Shown here one piece after another: positions 51,942 through 64,000 of a stretch of DNA of 64,000 nucleotides. This DNA is from Neodiprion pinetum (taxonomy: Eukaryota; Arthropoda; Insecta; Hymenoptera; Diprionidae). The position numbers and the translations under genes were made by a program. The stretch is taken from assembly GCF_021155775.2 (NCBI RefSeq), contig NC_060234.1:23244026-23308025 (forward strand). Direction: 5' to 3'. A model generated the notes under the pieces. It saw only the letters and a list, made by a program, of their open reading frames with translations, did no database searches and was not told the origin of the DNA. How positions within the stretch are numbered: position 1 is the stretch's first letter; the number at the start of each line of letters is the position of its first letter.

Positions 51942-52371
51942 CACTGATAAAAATTTCATTTGTTACAGTAACTAGAAAAATTCAATAAAACGGGTATCGT
52001 TAAAAAAACTGTTTGAACATTGTTGGAATTACGAAAAACGAGGTACTCGTAACCATTTTGCGCTGTTGTTGATCCTTTATTGGTAATTCCAACGCAAAAT
52101 CAGTTTGCGAGGTTTACTCTACTTTTTTAGTTAAACAAGGCTTTAACGTCAATTTATTCTTGCACAAGCGTTAAATTTTCGCAACAGTTGCAAGAAAATA
52201 TAGTAACAGTGATCGTAATGAGAAAGAATAGTAACGGATACTAGACTTTCTCGTAACGGCTAGAAAACTAATTTTCATTTTCTACCTAGAGAACTATATT
52301 TTTTGTTTGTGCTAAAAAATGAAGATAGTTAAGGACTGAGCGGTAACCGGAAGTAAAAATTTCTCTCAGTG
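51942..52371 (+). mobile_element. 430-bp inverted-terminal-repeat element, copy A
   Basis: Begins CACTGATAAAAATTT and ends AAATTTCTCTCAGTG, which are inverted repeats of each other with few mismatches, flanked on both sides by TA. The body is the reverse complement of 62821-63250 along its whole length with scattered differences. No ORF inside. Non-autonomous DNA transposon; a TA target suggests Tc1/mariner-type mobilisation (inference). Confidence 0.8.
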
Positions 52372-52419
52372 TAGGAAGGTAAGGATTTTTTACATTTTTT
52401 TTCATCAATTACGCTACTC

Positions 52420-52514
52420 TCTTCTTCTTCTTCTTCTTCTTCTTCTTCTTTGCTATTTTGGTATCTTTTAGAGAGAGCTTTTAGAGAGGTAGAGAGAGAG
52501 AGAGAGAGAGAGAA
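52420..52514. repeat. (CTT)n and (GA)n microsatellites
   Basis: A (CTT)n run of about 10 units at 52420-52451 and a (GA)n run of about 12 units at 52491-52514, separated by 40 bases. Confidence 0.95.
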
Positions 52515-53913
52515 AGCGGAAAGAAGGGGTGCTGAGAGGAAGGAAATGCAGACGGAACTTAATTTAGTTCGCGGGCAGAAAAGAATATAACTATTACGTG
52601 GAGGCGGAAGTGCAGGCGAACGACGTTGCACCGGGATGCTACTTGTTCTGATGCACCGAGCTGTGCTGTTCTCCTGGTATCCCGTGTGCAACGGTGCATC
52701 GTTATTGAGCCGGAGTAGCTGGGAGGTTTGTGGCTCGCATGTGAGGAATACCTATTTCCAGATAATTCAGACACAGTGTACAAACATGTCGTTTCAACAT
52801 TTTTTTCAACTTTCCAATTTTCGTTCCGCTTCCTTCAGGAGTTACTTTACTTTATGAAAGAATTACTTTCTTCGATCTATTAAGCATGTAAAAGAACAAC
52901 ATTCGAACAATATTTTGTGAAATTTTTATCAAAAAATGTCGAAAATTCAGCCGCGTTGGAAAGAAGTATCCTTTCGGTGCCCATGATAACTCCCGACAGC
53001 TTCATCTGAAATCAAAAGATTAAATATTTTCTGTTAGTAGGTAAGTGTAGCTCGTGATTGAATGGAAGATTGTTAAAAAAATTGAAATTTGAATTTTTGG
53101 CAGAGTTGGATGCAGAAAAGTGCGATTTTCGGTGAAATCCACGCTTTGCATTGCCTTGTAAAATAAATTGCGATCGAAGAAAAGAAAATCCTTCGATCGA
53201 TCACTGATCAATACTTGTTGTCGACTTTATCGTGGAAAATACGCGACAAATCCGTATCGCGATCAGAGGGCGCCACCGGCAATCGAACCGATCAAGCTGA
53301 GGATCGGAGCGCTCGGCGCGAGAGATCATTCAGAAATTATCACTCGGTGCGATAAGTCGCTGAGCGGGACTCGGAGCAGCAGATATATCCACAACGATGC
53401 TAATTAGAAGACGTGTAAAAAATTTGAATAACATTTCGAAAATATAGTTTTGAGAAAAGAACGAGATATGGTCGAGCTTAATGAGAGGAATTTCAAAAGG
53501 ATCTCTCTCCTAGACTTTTACTCCAATTGACTCGAAAGTTTGGAAAAATATTCTTGACATATTGTACTATTAGATAAATAAAAATGGATTTTTTTTCCAT
53601 TTCCAAACCCGTGTAACCCCTTTGTAACCATCCCAAAAATGAAAAGTTGAGTTTTCACCAGATCTTCACGATTTAAGGTTAGAAGATCACCTTGAACGAT
53701 TTTTAGACAGATGGCTGGGTGTGTGATCAATTTTTTGTCCAACGATAGATCTCGAGAACGAATGAACGGATTCTTACGATTTTGATCTCTACTGACGCTG
53801 ATCTTTTAATTTGAGAACTCATCAACATCTGGATTCGATTGAACTGTTAGTTTTTGAATTACTTAGGTAATTAGATCTGTCTCAATGAATATTTTATTGG
53901 ATAATGTTAGTTG

Positions 53914-53970
53914 CAGGGCCGAATTTAAAGGCGTAGAGGCCATAGGGCGACAAAGAAGTGGGGGGCCCTT
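53914..53970 (+). mobile_element. hAT-like element terminus
   Basis: The stretch begins CAGGGCCGAATTTAAAGGCG and runs to GGGGGGCCCTT. CAGGGCCGGATTTA is a typical opening of hAT superfamily ends. No matching opposite terminus or transposase was found downstream, so it is a solo end or a truncated copy. Confidence 0.4.
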
Positions 53971-55316
53971 AATTATTTTTCAAACAAGATCCTTGCACCA
54001 GTATCATTAAAATGATAATATTCTCTAAGAAGAGAGGTACGAAATTTCTTCAGAGTTACTTAACTTGTCTCGATATAAAGAGATTCTGTGAACTACTCTG
54101 TTCAGACGATAGTTTCGAACGGGCTGATCGAAAGGTTTCTTATGGTCTGCTCTGGTTAGATGACGTGTACGAACTGTACTGGGAAACGTTTTTTAGAGTT
54201 CATTATTAAGCGTGTAGTTTTCTACGGTGTTTCCTAATTATTTCCATCCATTTTTTAACAGAACGAGGACCAAGAAGGAAGATCTACGTACGTTGAGATG
54301 ATATTTTGGGCCTTCTTATTCGCCTTGGATTAGTTACGCCAACTTCAGCCTTTCCCACCGATGAGGGTAAGAATTTCCGTACTTGCACAACGTATACAAA
54401 GATACCCTATTCTAGCCTTGGGTCATCGATGCCCAAATAACCACCACTTGAAGGATAAAAGGTTTTATTGCACTACACGTGCAGGCCAGTTCCTGCATGT
54501 CCGAAAATATCGTGAGGTGATTTATAGGCATCTGGTTTGTCTTAACGGACTGTTGCTCGATGCGTAACAGTTTCGTCTAAGTTCTGACAAAACAAATAGA
54601 TGGAACTGTAAAAGGCATTGTAAAGATCCTTCGACCATTGCCATGTCATATTGAGAGGATACCAGTTGTTTTCTGGTACGGTCCTTCTGGTACGCACGTG
54701 CACGTAAGTCTGTTCGGGTTTACACTGCCGTTAATATTATTTAACTACAAGGTTAGCGTAAACGTAGATAAATGTTTCCCAAAACGGTTGGAAGATAAAA
54801 GATATTCAGAAGAAAATACAAGATTGATTTGAAATGAAACGATGAAGATTGGAATATATTATGAAAAGAGTATATCAATCCCTTAAATACGTAGGTGATG
54901 CTGAATGGGTCTAATATTCAGGGACGTTAGGCATTGTTATATAGATATTTTTTATAAAAATAGGTGTATTGTGAAAACGTTGGAATCAAAAGGGAAAACT
55001 ATCAATAAGACGATTACGCCGTTCAAGATCGTCTTCATTCGTTCTCTTAAAACACTAGATGATTATAGTCCTTCAGTTGCTAAAAAAATTGGACTAGATA
55101 TTTTTGGGTCATCTAAATGACCGTAAACTGCACAAAATCTTTATAGAATCGTTAATTACTTTCTTACTCTATTCTTGATTCAGAAACAGACATCGTCAAA
55201 TTTCTTGCGTTATATTTTTTTTTACACAAATTTCTAGCCTGTTCAATTTTTGCGCTAAGCGAATAACTCCTCGATTCTTCTACCGGATGAATTAATTTTC
55301 TATTTGAGTTTAGCGA

Positions 55317-55553
55317 GAGTTTGATTAAGCATCAAAATATGATTGACAACGATTAATATTTTCTTTTCCGATAGCGGAATGAATAATACAATTCGTTTCA
55401 TCACCGGAATTATTTTTACAAATTTGAATGTACCTTGAGTTTGATTAAGCATCAAAATATGATTAAAAGGTACGTTCAAATTTGTAAAAATAATGCTGGT
55501 GATGAAACGAAGTGTATTATTCATTTCGCTATCGAAAAAGAAAATATCAATCG
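55317..55553. repeat. Long hairpin with 86-bp arms and nested 28-bp direct repeats
   Basis: Arm 55350-55435 is inverted as 55468-55553 with the same length and about 90 percent match, separated by 32 bases. A 28-bp segment (GAGTTTGATTAAGC...) is perfectly repeated in direct orientation at 55317-55344 and 55437-55464, the second copy filling the loop. A fold-back element is the simplest reading. Confidence 0.85.
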
Positions 55554-55576
55554 CTGTCGATCAAACTCTGACGAGA

Positions 55577-58500
55577 ACCCCGTAAAATTAATCTTGGCTG
55601 TGCAAATTTCAACGAGTAGCACTACTTATTTCAATATACTAATTTTGAATCTAAATTGGAATATTGAGCTGCAATAAATCTGTTTTAGTTCAGGATATAT
55701 TTACGGGTTTTATTGGGCTACAATTCGATAATAAAGCATTCTATTCTCGTGCCGTTGCCAATGATCATAGGCTTTATTTTTAACGAACAAAATGGCAGCC
55801 TCCAGTGGTTAACGGATCTCTCATCATCTGAAATAGGGTTTTTCTTCCCCAGATGCGACGTAAATTCAACGATGTTGCCGTTTGCCAGTGATAAAGATCA
55901 AACAAATCGTTTGAAAATGGAGCACTATTCATTCGTCCGTGCTGATACTGTGAAGCAAGCGTACTGTGACTGTTAGGAAATTAAAATTACTCAAGCATGA
56001 TGAACATTCATTTCTTTACGAAGAGTTGAACGGTGAAGGAAAGACATCAAATCAAAACGGTGAAATGAATTGAATACAACAGGAATGAAATGTCGAATAA
56101 AAAAACTCAAGGTAGACTTTAATCGATAAACAATTTCTTCTTCTCGGTCGAGTCATCGGTAAAGGGTCGCATCTGCGTCAACTTTTAGAGGTTGAAAAAC
56201 ACAAATATACAATTTGTATTCGGTTGAATACACAAAAGTAGAATAAACAAGGACTTTCACTATATTCAAGATTAAACGTTTCATATCATAATCACGGCCT
56301 ATGAAAAAGTAGTATAAATTGAAAGTTTACTCTGTAATTAAAACAAAATGGAACACAAAATATGTCAGTATACGTGTAAATAATTAATACTTACTTCCGT
56401 ACACATTCGCATTTTGCTGTAGATACTCACTTGTAAGAAACTTTATACCTAATGCAGTAATTTATTGCATCAAAAATATTGATTGGATTTGAAAATTACA
56501 ATTGACAGGAATAATAATAGTAATATCAATTATTCGCAAAAGTTGTAATTGAACCGAGAATAACGACTAATTACAAATGTAATTCGAATTTCATTTCAAC
56601 CTTATTAGAAAGTGAATGTATAATTTGTTCATTATTTTTCTATAATTCTGAAAAAATATTTTCGGTACACATCTCCCTAGAATCCCTGAATTCGTTTTGA
56701 GCTTCATAACGTCGTGGCAACACAGAGACTCGCGAGAATCGTTTCAAATAATGGATTATTTCACAGCACGTGCTTGAACTCGGCCAATTTGTTTGCTCGG
56801 TCGTAATTGGCCGACTTTTATTTCTTGTCGACAAGGTAAAAAGTCTAAGGAGAAGAAAAAGAAACGCGGAAACGGAAAGGCGATCAATCGTATGAAAAAA
56901 TCATCGTCCATTTCTTTTTCACCAAATACGGCAATTTTCAACTCCCGATACTTTTTAATCAACGTCATCGGCAGCCATCCGAGATCCTTGATAGTCTTGA
57001 TGCAGGCTTTGCCTTCTTCTCTGTATCGAAGACTAAAATTGCAGAACCATGTGCGGAAAAAAAAAGAAGTAAAAATACAGCCAGCGAACGTTGAAATTAC
57101 GCCCTCACCGTGAGCTAAATTTCACATTCCTGTTCGGCTTCGGGAAATATTTTTTCTTCCCCCTCACGCCCTGCCGGTCTAACTGTGACCGACGCTCGAC
57201 GGGCTGCAATCAACTCATCAATTATTTACAATATCGATATGACACGCCGTGTCACGTTGCACCCCCGGCACCCCAAACGACCCTGACTCTGGTCGACCAA
57301 AATTAGATCTGACCTCCTGGAGGGATGGTTGTCCCCCATCGCATCAGCCAGCGTTGAAATTTGATTATATTTATATTATAAGGGTGGTCCGTACGGCCGT
57401 TGGTGAACCTCTGAAAAGTGTCGGCGTGTATTTGATCGGCGGTTTATCAAAAATTTTTAACAATTTTGGAAACATTTTTTTTTTTTTCAAAATTTCTCGT
57501 CGAATTCCGAAGAGATAAAAAGTAAAATAAATACAAACATTTTTAATTGTATAACTCAGGCAAAGGATTGTTTAAATCAACTGCCACTTATTCGACTGTA
57601 CCTGTTATGTCGATAAAACGTATTTTCAATGCAACTAAATATCGTAATTGAATTAATCGAAGATGGATGTTTTTCGTGAATCGGAATTTTACACCACATT
57701 GGATTGTCATTTTCGATTTTGCAATTTGACTTCAGAGTCGTGATCAGCCACCCAACCACCCAACGAGTACCGATTTTCATAAAAATTCAAATGTTTTTAG
57801 TTTCTCTTCAGCTTATTGAATAATTTAAATTTTACAAATCTGACCTCAGATGCGTGATTAGCCAATTTTCATTCAAATCCATTCATCCATTTTCAAGATA
57901 TCCTTATTTTTATTTGATTCTTTGAAATTTTGTCAAGTATTTAAATAATTATAAAAGTACTGAACCGATCAAAGCCAAAATCTACAATTAAGGGAAAAGA
58001 GAATTTGTGAATGTTTGTGTTGGAATATTTCGTATACAAATTTTGCCCTAGCAGATAAATGCGTGAGACCGGGACATTAAAAAATTCTATCCTGAAAAAA
58101 AAATCATCCAAGACGAGTATGCAAATTCAAATAATCGTTATTATCCCTGAAAGCTCCGCGGCATTTTCTTCGGTGAGGGTTAACGTGCTGAATTCTAGCA
58201 TAATATTACCAAGGAAAGCTACTTCCGAATAGTGCCGAGGCAATGATTTGCGATAATTGAGCATAACGACGCCGATATATCTCAGGGGGAACCCAGCTGT
58301 TTTTTATCCACCTCAGGGACGTTACATTTCATGAAATTACGGCACACAACCAGCGAATTGAGCACCGTTCCGGGACTTGAAACTTTGTAACGGGCTAATT
58401 TTTCTCGCCAATAAATCTCTACCGTTGGATTTTTGAACTATTCAAAAGCTGCAGGAACTATTGTACGAACATTACAGCCATTATATTTGCTCACGCTTCG

Positions 58501-61500
58501 TTTAAAGTTAATTGAGCTCGGCTCTGCGAGAGCGGAATATCTTTTCGCGCATTGATTATAATCGTAGCTCACGATGCCTCGCGGAACATGGTTGCGGGTC
58601 TCAAAGGACCTGGTGCACACAGCGTGCTTTGCAAACATCCCTGGAAAATTGCTTCTTTGAAATATCGCTAGCTGATCACATAATCTAACCTGTACCCTTC
58701 GTGAAAACGAGCATTTTCGCTCCGCTGTTGAAGGAACTATATTCTTTCAATGCTCAAAGCGCATTTGTACGATTGATCTCGATGATAAATAATAGTGCTG
58801 TGAGATTTAGCCGGCTTGGCCGGCCAGGACCGTTAATCTGACTAATTTCTTCAAAGTTAGCTGGCTAAAACGATTAGCCGGTCAAAAAAGTTTGCTGGTT
58901 AACTGGCGTAGTTGATTGAGTTGATGGTTGGCTAATTTTGGTCGGCTGGATCTAAAAGCCTAGAAAATCGGCAAGCAAATGCATTTTTCACCTTTTGGAT
59001 TTGAACTTGGAACTGAAATAAACTTCATTACATTCACTTTACAAAATTATTGTTATTCAGTTGTCAGAGGTGATCTAAAAAAATTGATCAGTCAATAATA
59101 AGACTGGTCTGCAAAGAAAAATTATTTTTTTTGTCCTCATTGTTTTCACGCATGTTAACATCGTATTTGGTGCTCTAAACACGGAATTTAACATGCAAAT
59201 AAATACAGCACATAGATTTTAAATACAATGTTCATTTGATTATAAAGCGATGTGATCAAAGTAACAACAATTACAAAAAAGTGAAAAAAGACTAAAAGAC
59301 TACGGTCTAAGTTTCACAACGAAAAATACTAATTTTACAGCGACAAGTTATAAAAATATCAGTATATTCATCTTATTATGGTAATATAATTCAAGTTATT
59401 TTGTGGTTTTTTTTCTTTCCATCGTTTCCATTGAAGTTTCTCGGCGAATCGACCAACAAAAATCAGCAAGCATTGCTGCTGACCATTTTCCTCCTTTCTC
59501 TTACGACTGGCTAAAACCTGTTTCGTACGTATATACGTTGTTTATAATGTTAACGCATAAAACGAATGAAACAAAAACCTAAATTTATGATATTTCGGAA
59601 AAAAATTCATATCGAAAAATTGAGACGTGATAGAAAAAATCGGCAATCGGGAACAGATTCGAAGCATCAAAATCTTCATATTTATGACATAGTTTTTTGA
59701 AGGAGGATTTTGTTGCAGACCAGTGTAATCAGCTAAACTGAGAATAAAAATGAACATCCGTCAAATCGCGATACTTGTTTGGATTGACTTTTCAAAGAAA
59801 TTTACGAAGCTCAGAATATTTTCGAATAACTTAATGCGTATTATTTCCCAATTGTAGTTAGTACGTTATTCAGTAATATTGAAGTTAGGTTCGCTCAAAA
59901 ACGGGTCTGATTGTAAGTTGCAAACATCTATTTACGTGGTATTTTGGTTAAAAGTTCGTAACGAAAACGTGAAAGATTCATTTACTTTTCAATTTTCTCC
60001 AATTTTAAGTCTGGCCGGTTAGAATTAGCTGATTAGCTATTTTCGGATCGACCGGATCGCTGAAATTCTCCATTACCAATGTAATCGACTAGGGAAAAAA
60101 TTATCTGTATCAGAATCCACGACTGAGTAATTAATTAAGCAATCGTTATTCAGCTTCTTTGACGTTGGAATGCGTATTGATTTAAATAACATCTGCACTA
60201 AGCCTAATATTCCATCGAAAATTCTAGTTTTTTTCTCAATTACAGCAGAACACGTTGAGGTTCAGTCAAACAGTATTATTCCCCCTTTGGATGTTTCCGA
60301 GAAAATGGCTGCGAACATATTGCAGTGGCTCTGCCGACTACCAGGATGACCTTTTTTGATAGTTCCATCTTCGTTAGGGGGATGAAATACGCGAAACGTG
60401 CAAGCTACTCTAGGCGAAACCAGGTGTTGGCAATTAACACGGACATGTACCTAGAAGCCGGGATGCGACGATGTAACTTCTTGTTATTTCGCCTTGGGAA
60501 CTAAATATTTGTGCAGCGCGCTTGAACCTCGAGATTTTTATTACATTGCACGTTCCCCTTAACACCGACGCCTTCCTTTGCTTTCAAGGAAAGTTACGCG
60601 TGTCTCTTCGCTGCTGCAATTACCTCTCTGCAAGCTACCTGCGCCGTTTATTTTACGTCTGTACCTTTGCGAAATCCTTTTAGACTTGCCGTGCTCAGTA
60701 AAGATTGAAAAGTTATATTTGGAGGTAGTTTATTACGCTACTTGCATAATGTTCGATATCAGAGTTCCGAATGCTCGGTTCGCGGAAAGAAAATTTTTGC
60801 TATCTTCAGCGATTGTGGGTTTCAAATTACCACTGCATCCCTCAAGGATGGGTGAACTTTGGTGAAGTTTAGTAGAGAAAATCTTGCTGTGGTGGATTAG
60901 AACGCATGCTGGTTAATTGGAATGTGAAAAATTTGAAACCTTAGTAACACCGTATGTACTATTACGGAGAGCATAAATTGGATTCAAATTTTGATTACAC
61001 TCAAAAAAGTACTAGATTTCAGAGTTGAGAACTAAAAAAATTAAAGGTATATGAATATTGACAATTAAGAGATTGAAAAACTGAACGACGTTTGGTATGC
61101 AAATATGCGTGCAGGTTTTTGTTGAAGTTACTGTATACTAGATCTGGGTTACTAGATCGACAGTGCCATTAATCATAGAGAAAATTTATGCCAATAGTAA
61201 TATTTTTTCCGTCTTGAATGCCCCAGAATTCGAATGATGCCAGATATTTGAACGAATTTCTGGTATACTCGCAACCTTGTCTGAAGGGACACGTCGGAGA
61301 AAGTAAAGTTTTTCTTTTGACACGAAATTTTAACGACTTATCGGTAAAGTTTCATAAACGACTCTTTACTCGCATGTTTGGATCGATTGTACTTAGTGAA
61401 TTTCGAAGCATTGTGTCAAATAACGTTAAAAATTGACGTTCGTTCGAAAGCTTCTTGCGCTAAACCTTCTCTCATAAAAATTTAACAGCTCTTAAAGTAA

Positions 61501-62820
61501 TTCCACAGCTCTCCTGATATCGTATTCTGTTCCCTTACAGTATTTTATATTGCCGCAATATCGAACGGAGCTTGCAATCTTGCATCATATTCGCAATATT
61601 GATGGAATGTTCCGGTTATCTCCGACTGCGAAATAAGATTCGACGATATTGTTGCAAAATTGCAACGTCGCGGTAGTCATTTTTTTGTTACTTACAGGAT
61701 ACATTTTTTTTTGCAATTTCTACATTATACGTCGGTACGTAGACGATATTCCATTAGCATAATTTTTCGTTGAATTTATTTTTACGCGTGTTGAATCGTT
61801 AAACAAATTAGGCTCTTGTAACATTTTGCCCATCAATTCATTATCACGGTTCGTGCGACAAATCCAATCATATAGTGCAATTATCACATCGTGAGGATAT
61901 TGGGTGTTAAGACTTGATATTTCGGATATTTAATTATAGTCGAAGCGAATTTTGCTTGAGTAAAATTTGTTCATTCCGATTCACAAAAAGGATGTTGCTG
62001 TATTAGCATTTTGCATCGCTCCCAATTGCGTCCGATCTTGTTACTCTTACTGATTGTGAGTATCAAACTATTCACCCATTTGTATGGTTGCAATATTACC
62101 CCGTAGCAATCTAGCCAGAATCTCCTCACGGACGAAGACGTGACAACGTTGTCACAACATCGCTGTAGATTAACTATAACATTAAAAATCTTGCAAAAGT
62201 TTTTTGCAGCGAACTTGCTGCAACGTAACGTGCTGTATGAATTTTTTGAATTCCAAAACGTTAAAAAACGGAACAAAACTAGTATCTTTCAGTGAAATAT
62301 TTATTGATTATCAGCGAGCCTTGCTGCAGCAACAGCAGCTATTCCAAGTGATCTAAAAACTAGCGCGTAAAAAGGTGATAGCCTCCTTGAACGGTAATTG
62401 GAAAAGGAATCATCCGCTTCCAGCATTCAACGTTCAGCACGGATGCACCGGGATGAAATGTTCGTGGCTTGAACGATCGGAAGTTATTTATGAGGCGGCA
62501 TTCCTTAATAACACCTCCTGTTTCCTGCCATCTCGACGCTGATGTACCTACCCCTGTTGTCTAGCCGTCGAGAAAATCGTCAAAGGTCCGGTACCATCCC
62601 TGCTGTCGACCCTCGTCATTCTCGACGACAGTGGATACAAGCTACCTCTATGGGACAAGCGTCGCCATCGGCTTTCCAATTCACTAGAACCTAATGCGCG
62701 CTTTAAACTCTCGCCTGCGATACACGTGGGTATGTATCTCAGGTCAGAAAAAGCTTCGCGAGTTTGCAATTTGAATACTAAAGCCATGAGACATTGTTCC
62801 GGGTACACTTGACAACTGTA
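55577..62820. other. No gene seen
   Basis: AT-rich, with GC-richer islands near 57100-57400, 58140-58630, 60290-60700 and 62400-62800. None of the ORFs in them shows a domain, splice support or homology I can name. A GCCGG-rich patch pair at 58809 and 60010 is listed as an element candidate. Confidence 0.4.
58806..60062. mobile_element. Possible degenerate element bounded by GCCGG-rich ends
   Basis: Left edge is dense in TTAGCCGGC, GGCCGGCC and TTAGCTGGCTAA; right edge has CTGGCCGGTTAGAATTAGCT and CGACCGGATC. Both edges mix the same TTAGC(C/T)GG phrase in two orientations, with 1.1 kb of plain AT-rich sequence between. Ends are approximate and no coding sequence remains. Confidence 0.3.
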
Positions 62821-63250
62821 CTTGTGAGAGAAATTTGTAGTTCCGGTTACCGGTTGGTCCTAGACTATTATTATTTTTTACCGCAATCGAAAGATATTGT
62901 TCTAGGTAGAAAATGAAAATTAGTTTTCTAGCCGTTACCGGAAAGTCTAGTATCCGTTACTTTTCTTTCTCATTACGATCACTCTTACTATATTTTCTTG
63001 TTACTTTTGCGAAAATTTAACGCTTGTGCTGCAATAAATTTACGTTAGAGCCTTGTGTGACTAAAAAAGTAGAGTAAACCTCAGAAACTGATTTTGCGTT
63101 GCAATTACCAAAAAAGGATCGACGATAGCGCAAAATGGTTAAGCGTACCTCGTTTTTCGCAATTCCAACAATGTTCCAACGGTTTTTTTTAACGATACCC
63201 GCTTTACTCAATTTTTCTAGTTACTGTAACAAATGAAAATTTTCTCAGTG
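62821..63250 (-). mobile_element. 430-bp inverted-terminal-repeat element, copy B
   Basis: Reverse-complement counterpart of the element at 51942-52371, exactly the same length by my end assignment, starting CTTGTGAGAGAAATTT and ending AAATTTTCTCAGTG on the plus strand. Long identical phrases include TTCTAGTTACTGTAACAAAT and TTAGTTTTCTAGCCGTTAC. Left end has lost part of its terminal CACTG motif. Confidence 0.8.
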
Positions 63251-63267
63251 TGTGATTCAGAGACGAC

Positions 63268-63393
63268 TAATTCCTTGGACAAGTCGATTACGTTGGCAAT
63301 GGAAAATCAGAATAGATTCAACGATACGAAATTCGAATGGGTTATGTTACGTTTAACGGGCTGTTTTTCCATTGCCAACGTAACCGACTGTCC
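63268..63393. mobile_element. 126-bp palindromic miniature element
   Basis: Inverted arms of about 43 and 33 bp share TTACGTTGGCAATGGAAAA and, further out, TTGGACA. Both outer edges read TAAT. The 50-bp centre is unique. Structure fits a miniature inverted-repeat element; it starts 17 bases after the 430-bp copy B. Confidence 0.75.
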
Positions 63394-64000
63394 AAAACAT
63401 TAACCGTCTCACGTTGATTGTCAACAAGTGTACACCAGTTTTAGTCCCCAGAAAATAGAGCATCATTAACCGTCATCCATTAAATAGCAACTTATTACGT
63501 GGAAGGTTTCGAATGTATTTGCTAAAGCGGTAATCAATATGCGTTAATTTACGTAGTACGTACGTATGCGTTTGTTTTATTCAAATACCTCGAGTATAAT
63601 GTAAACATATGCACATTTTTCATAAATCAGTCTTAAAATGTCAGCAGAAAATTATTATCAAAAAGTATCAGTCGATATAATGATAGAAAAGTTTTTGTTT
63701 CGTAATATATTTTCTCTAGGCAGATTGCATTTTTACAGTACAGTGAAATCCGGAGTAGAAATTCCGGTGCGTAAAATGTAAATGAATGATTAAATCTCGG
63801 GAATTCAAGTGAAACTGTGTGAGATGCTCACTCGTATCGGTAGCGGAAGAGCAATTTCCATTCAAAATATTGAACTTGGTAAGCGGAATCAGTAGGAACT
63901 ACCAACAATTAGGCAGCAGACAAATAACTAATAATGTTGGAAACTGGACGGGTGAATAAAGGGTTGAGGCAAAGACAGGTTCGAATACCTAATGAAAATT
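63394..64000. other. Right edge, no gene seen
   Basis: AT-rich sequence without ORF, repeat or RNA signature that I can support. Confidence 0.4.

Overview
The window is eukaryotic nuclear DNA, AT-rich and intron-rich, with four recognisable protein-coding genes in 64 kb. Gene content (a modular serine protease of the Toll cascade, a secreted type-B carboxylesterase of the venom/JHE-like insect clade, an alpha-tubulin with an intron directly after the start codon, dihydropteridine reductase) says insect. A hymenopteran, perhaps a sawfly-like one, is my best guess from protein resemblance, but the sequence alone does not prove the order.

Layout: 1-1453 (+) holds the last three coding exons of dihydropteridine reductase. 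4493-19361 (-) holds a complete ten-exon modular serine protease gene (801 residues: signal peptide, Gly/Pro/Arg-rich repeats, one LDLa domain, two CCP/sushi domains, chymotrypsin-fold catalytic domain). I assembled it by matching intron phases, including one GC-AG intron that splits the LDLa domain. 20856-21362 (-) is an unassigned long ORF. 26998-28613 (-) is a divergent alpha-tubulin lacking Lys40 and the C-terminal tyrosine; its start codon lies in an upstream exon I could not fix. 42322-44748 (-) is a complete eight-exon secreted carboxylesterase of 591 residues, with a broken copy of an esterase last exon about 2.2 kb upstream at 46946-47125. A possible first exon of a rightward gene lies at 48874-48917.

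The rest is intronic or intergenic AT-rich DNA with microsatellites and small non-autonomous elements: a 430-bp inverted-terminal-repeat element in two opposite copies (51942-52371 and 62821-63250), a 126-bp palindromic element right beside the second copy, a perfect-length 86+86-bp hairpin at 55350-55553, a hAT-like terminus at 53914, and patches rich in GGATATCC or GGGTAC. I saw no reverse transcriptase, transposase, rRNA, convincing tRNA or CRISPR array.

The genes do not form an operon or evident cluster. The protease (innate immunity, haemolymph), reductase (tetrahydrobiopterin recycling), tubulin (cytoskeleton) and esterase (secreted hydrolase) look functionally independent neighbours.
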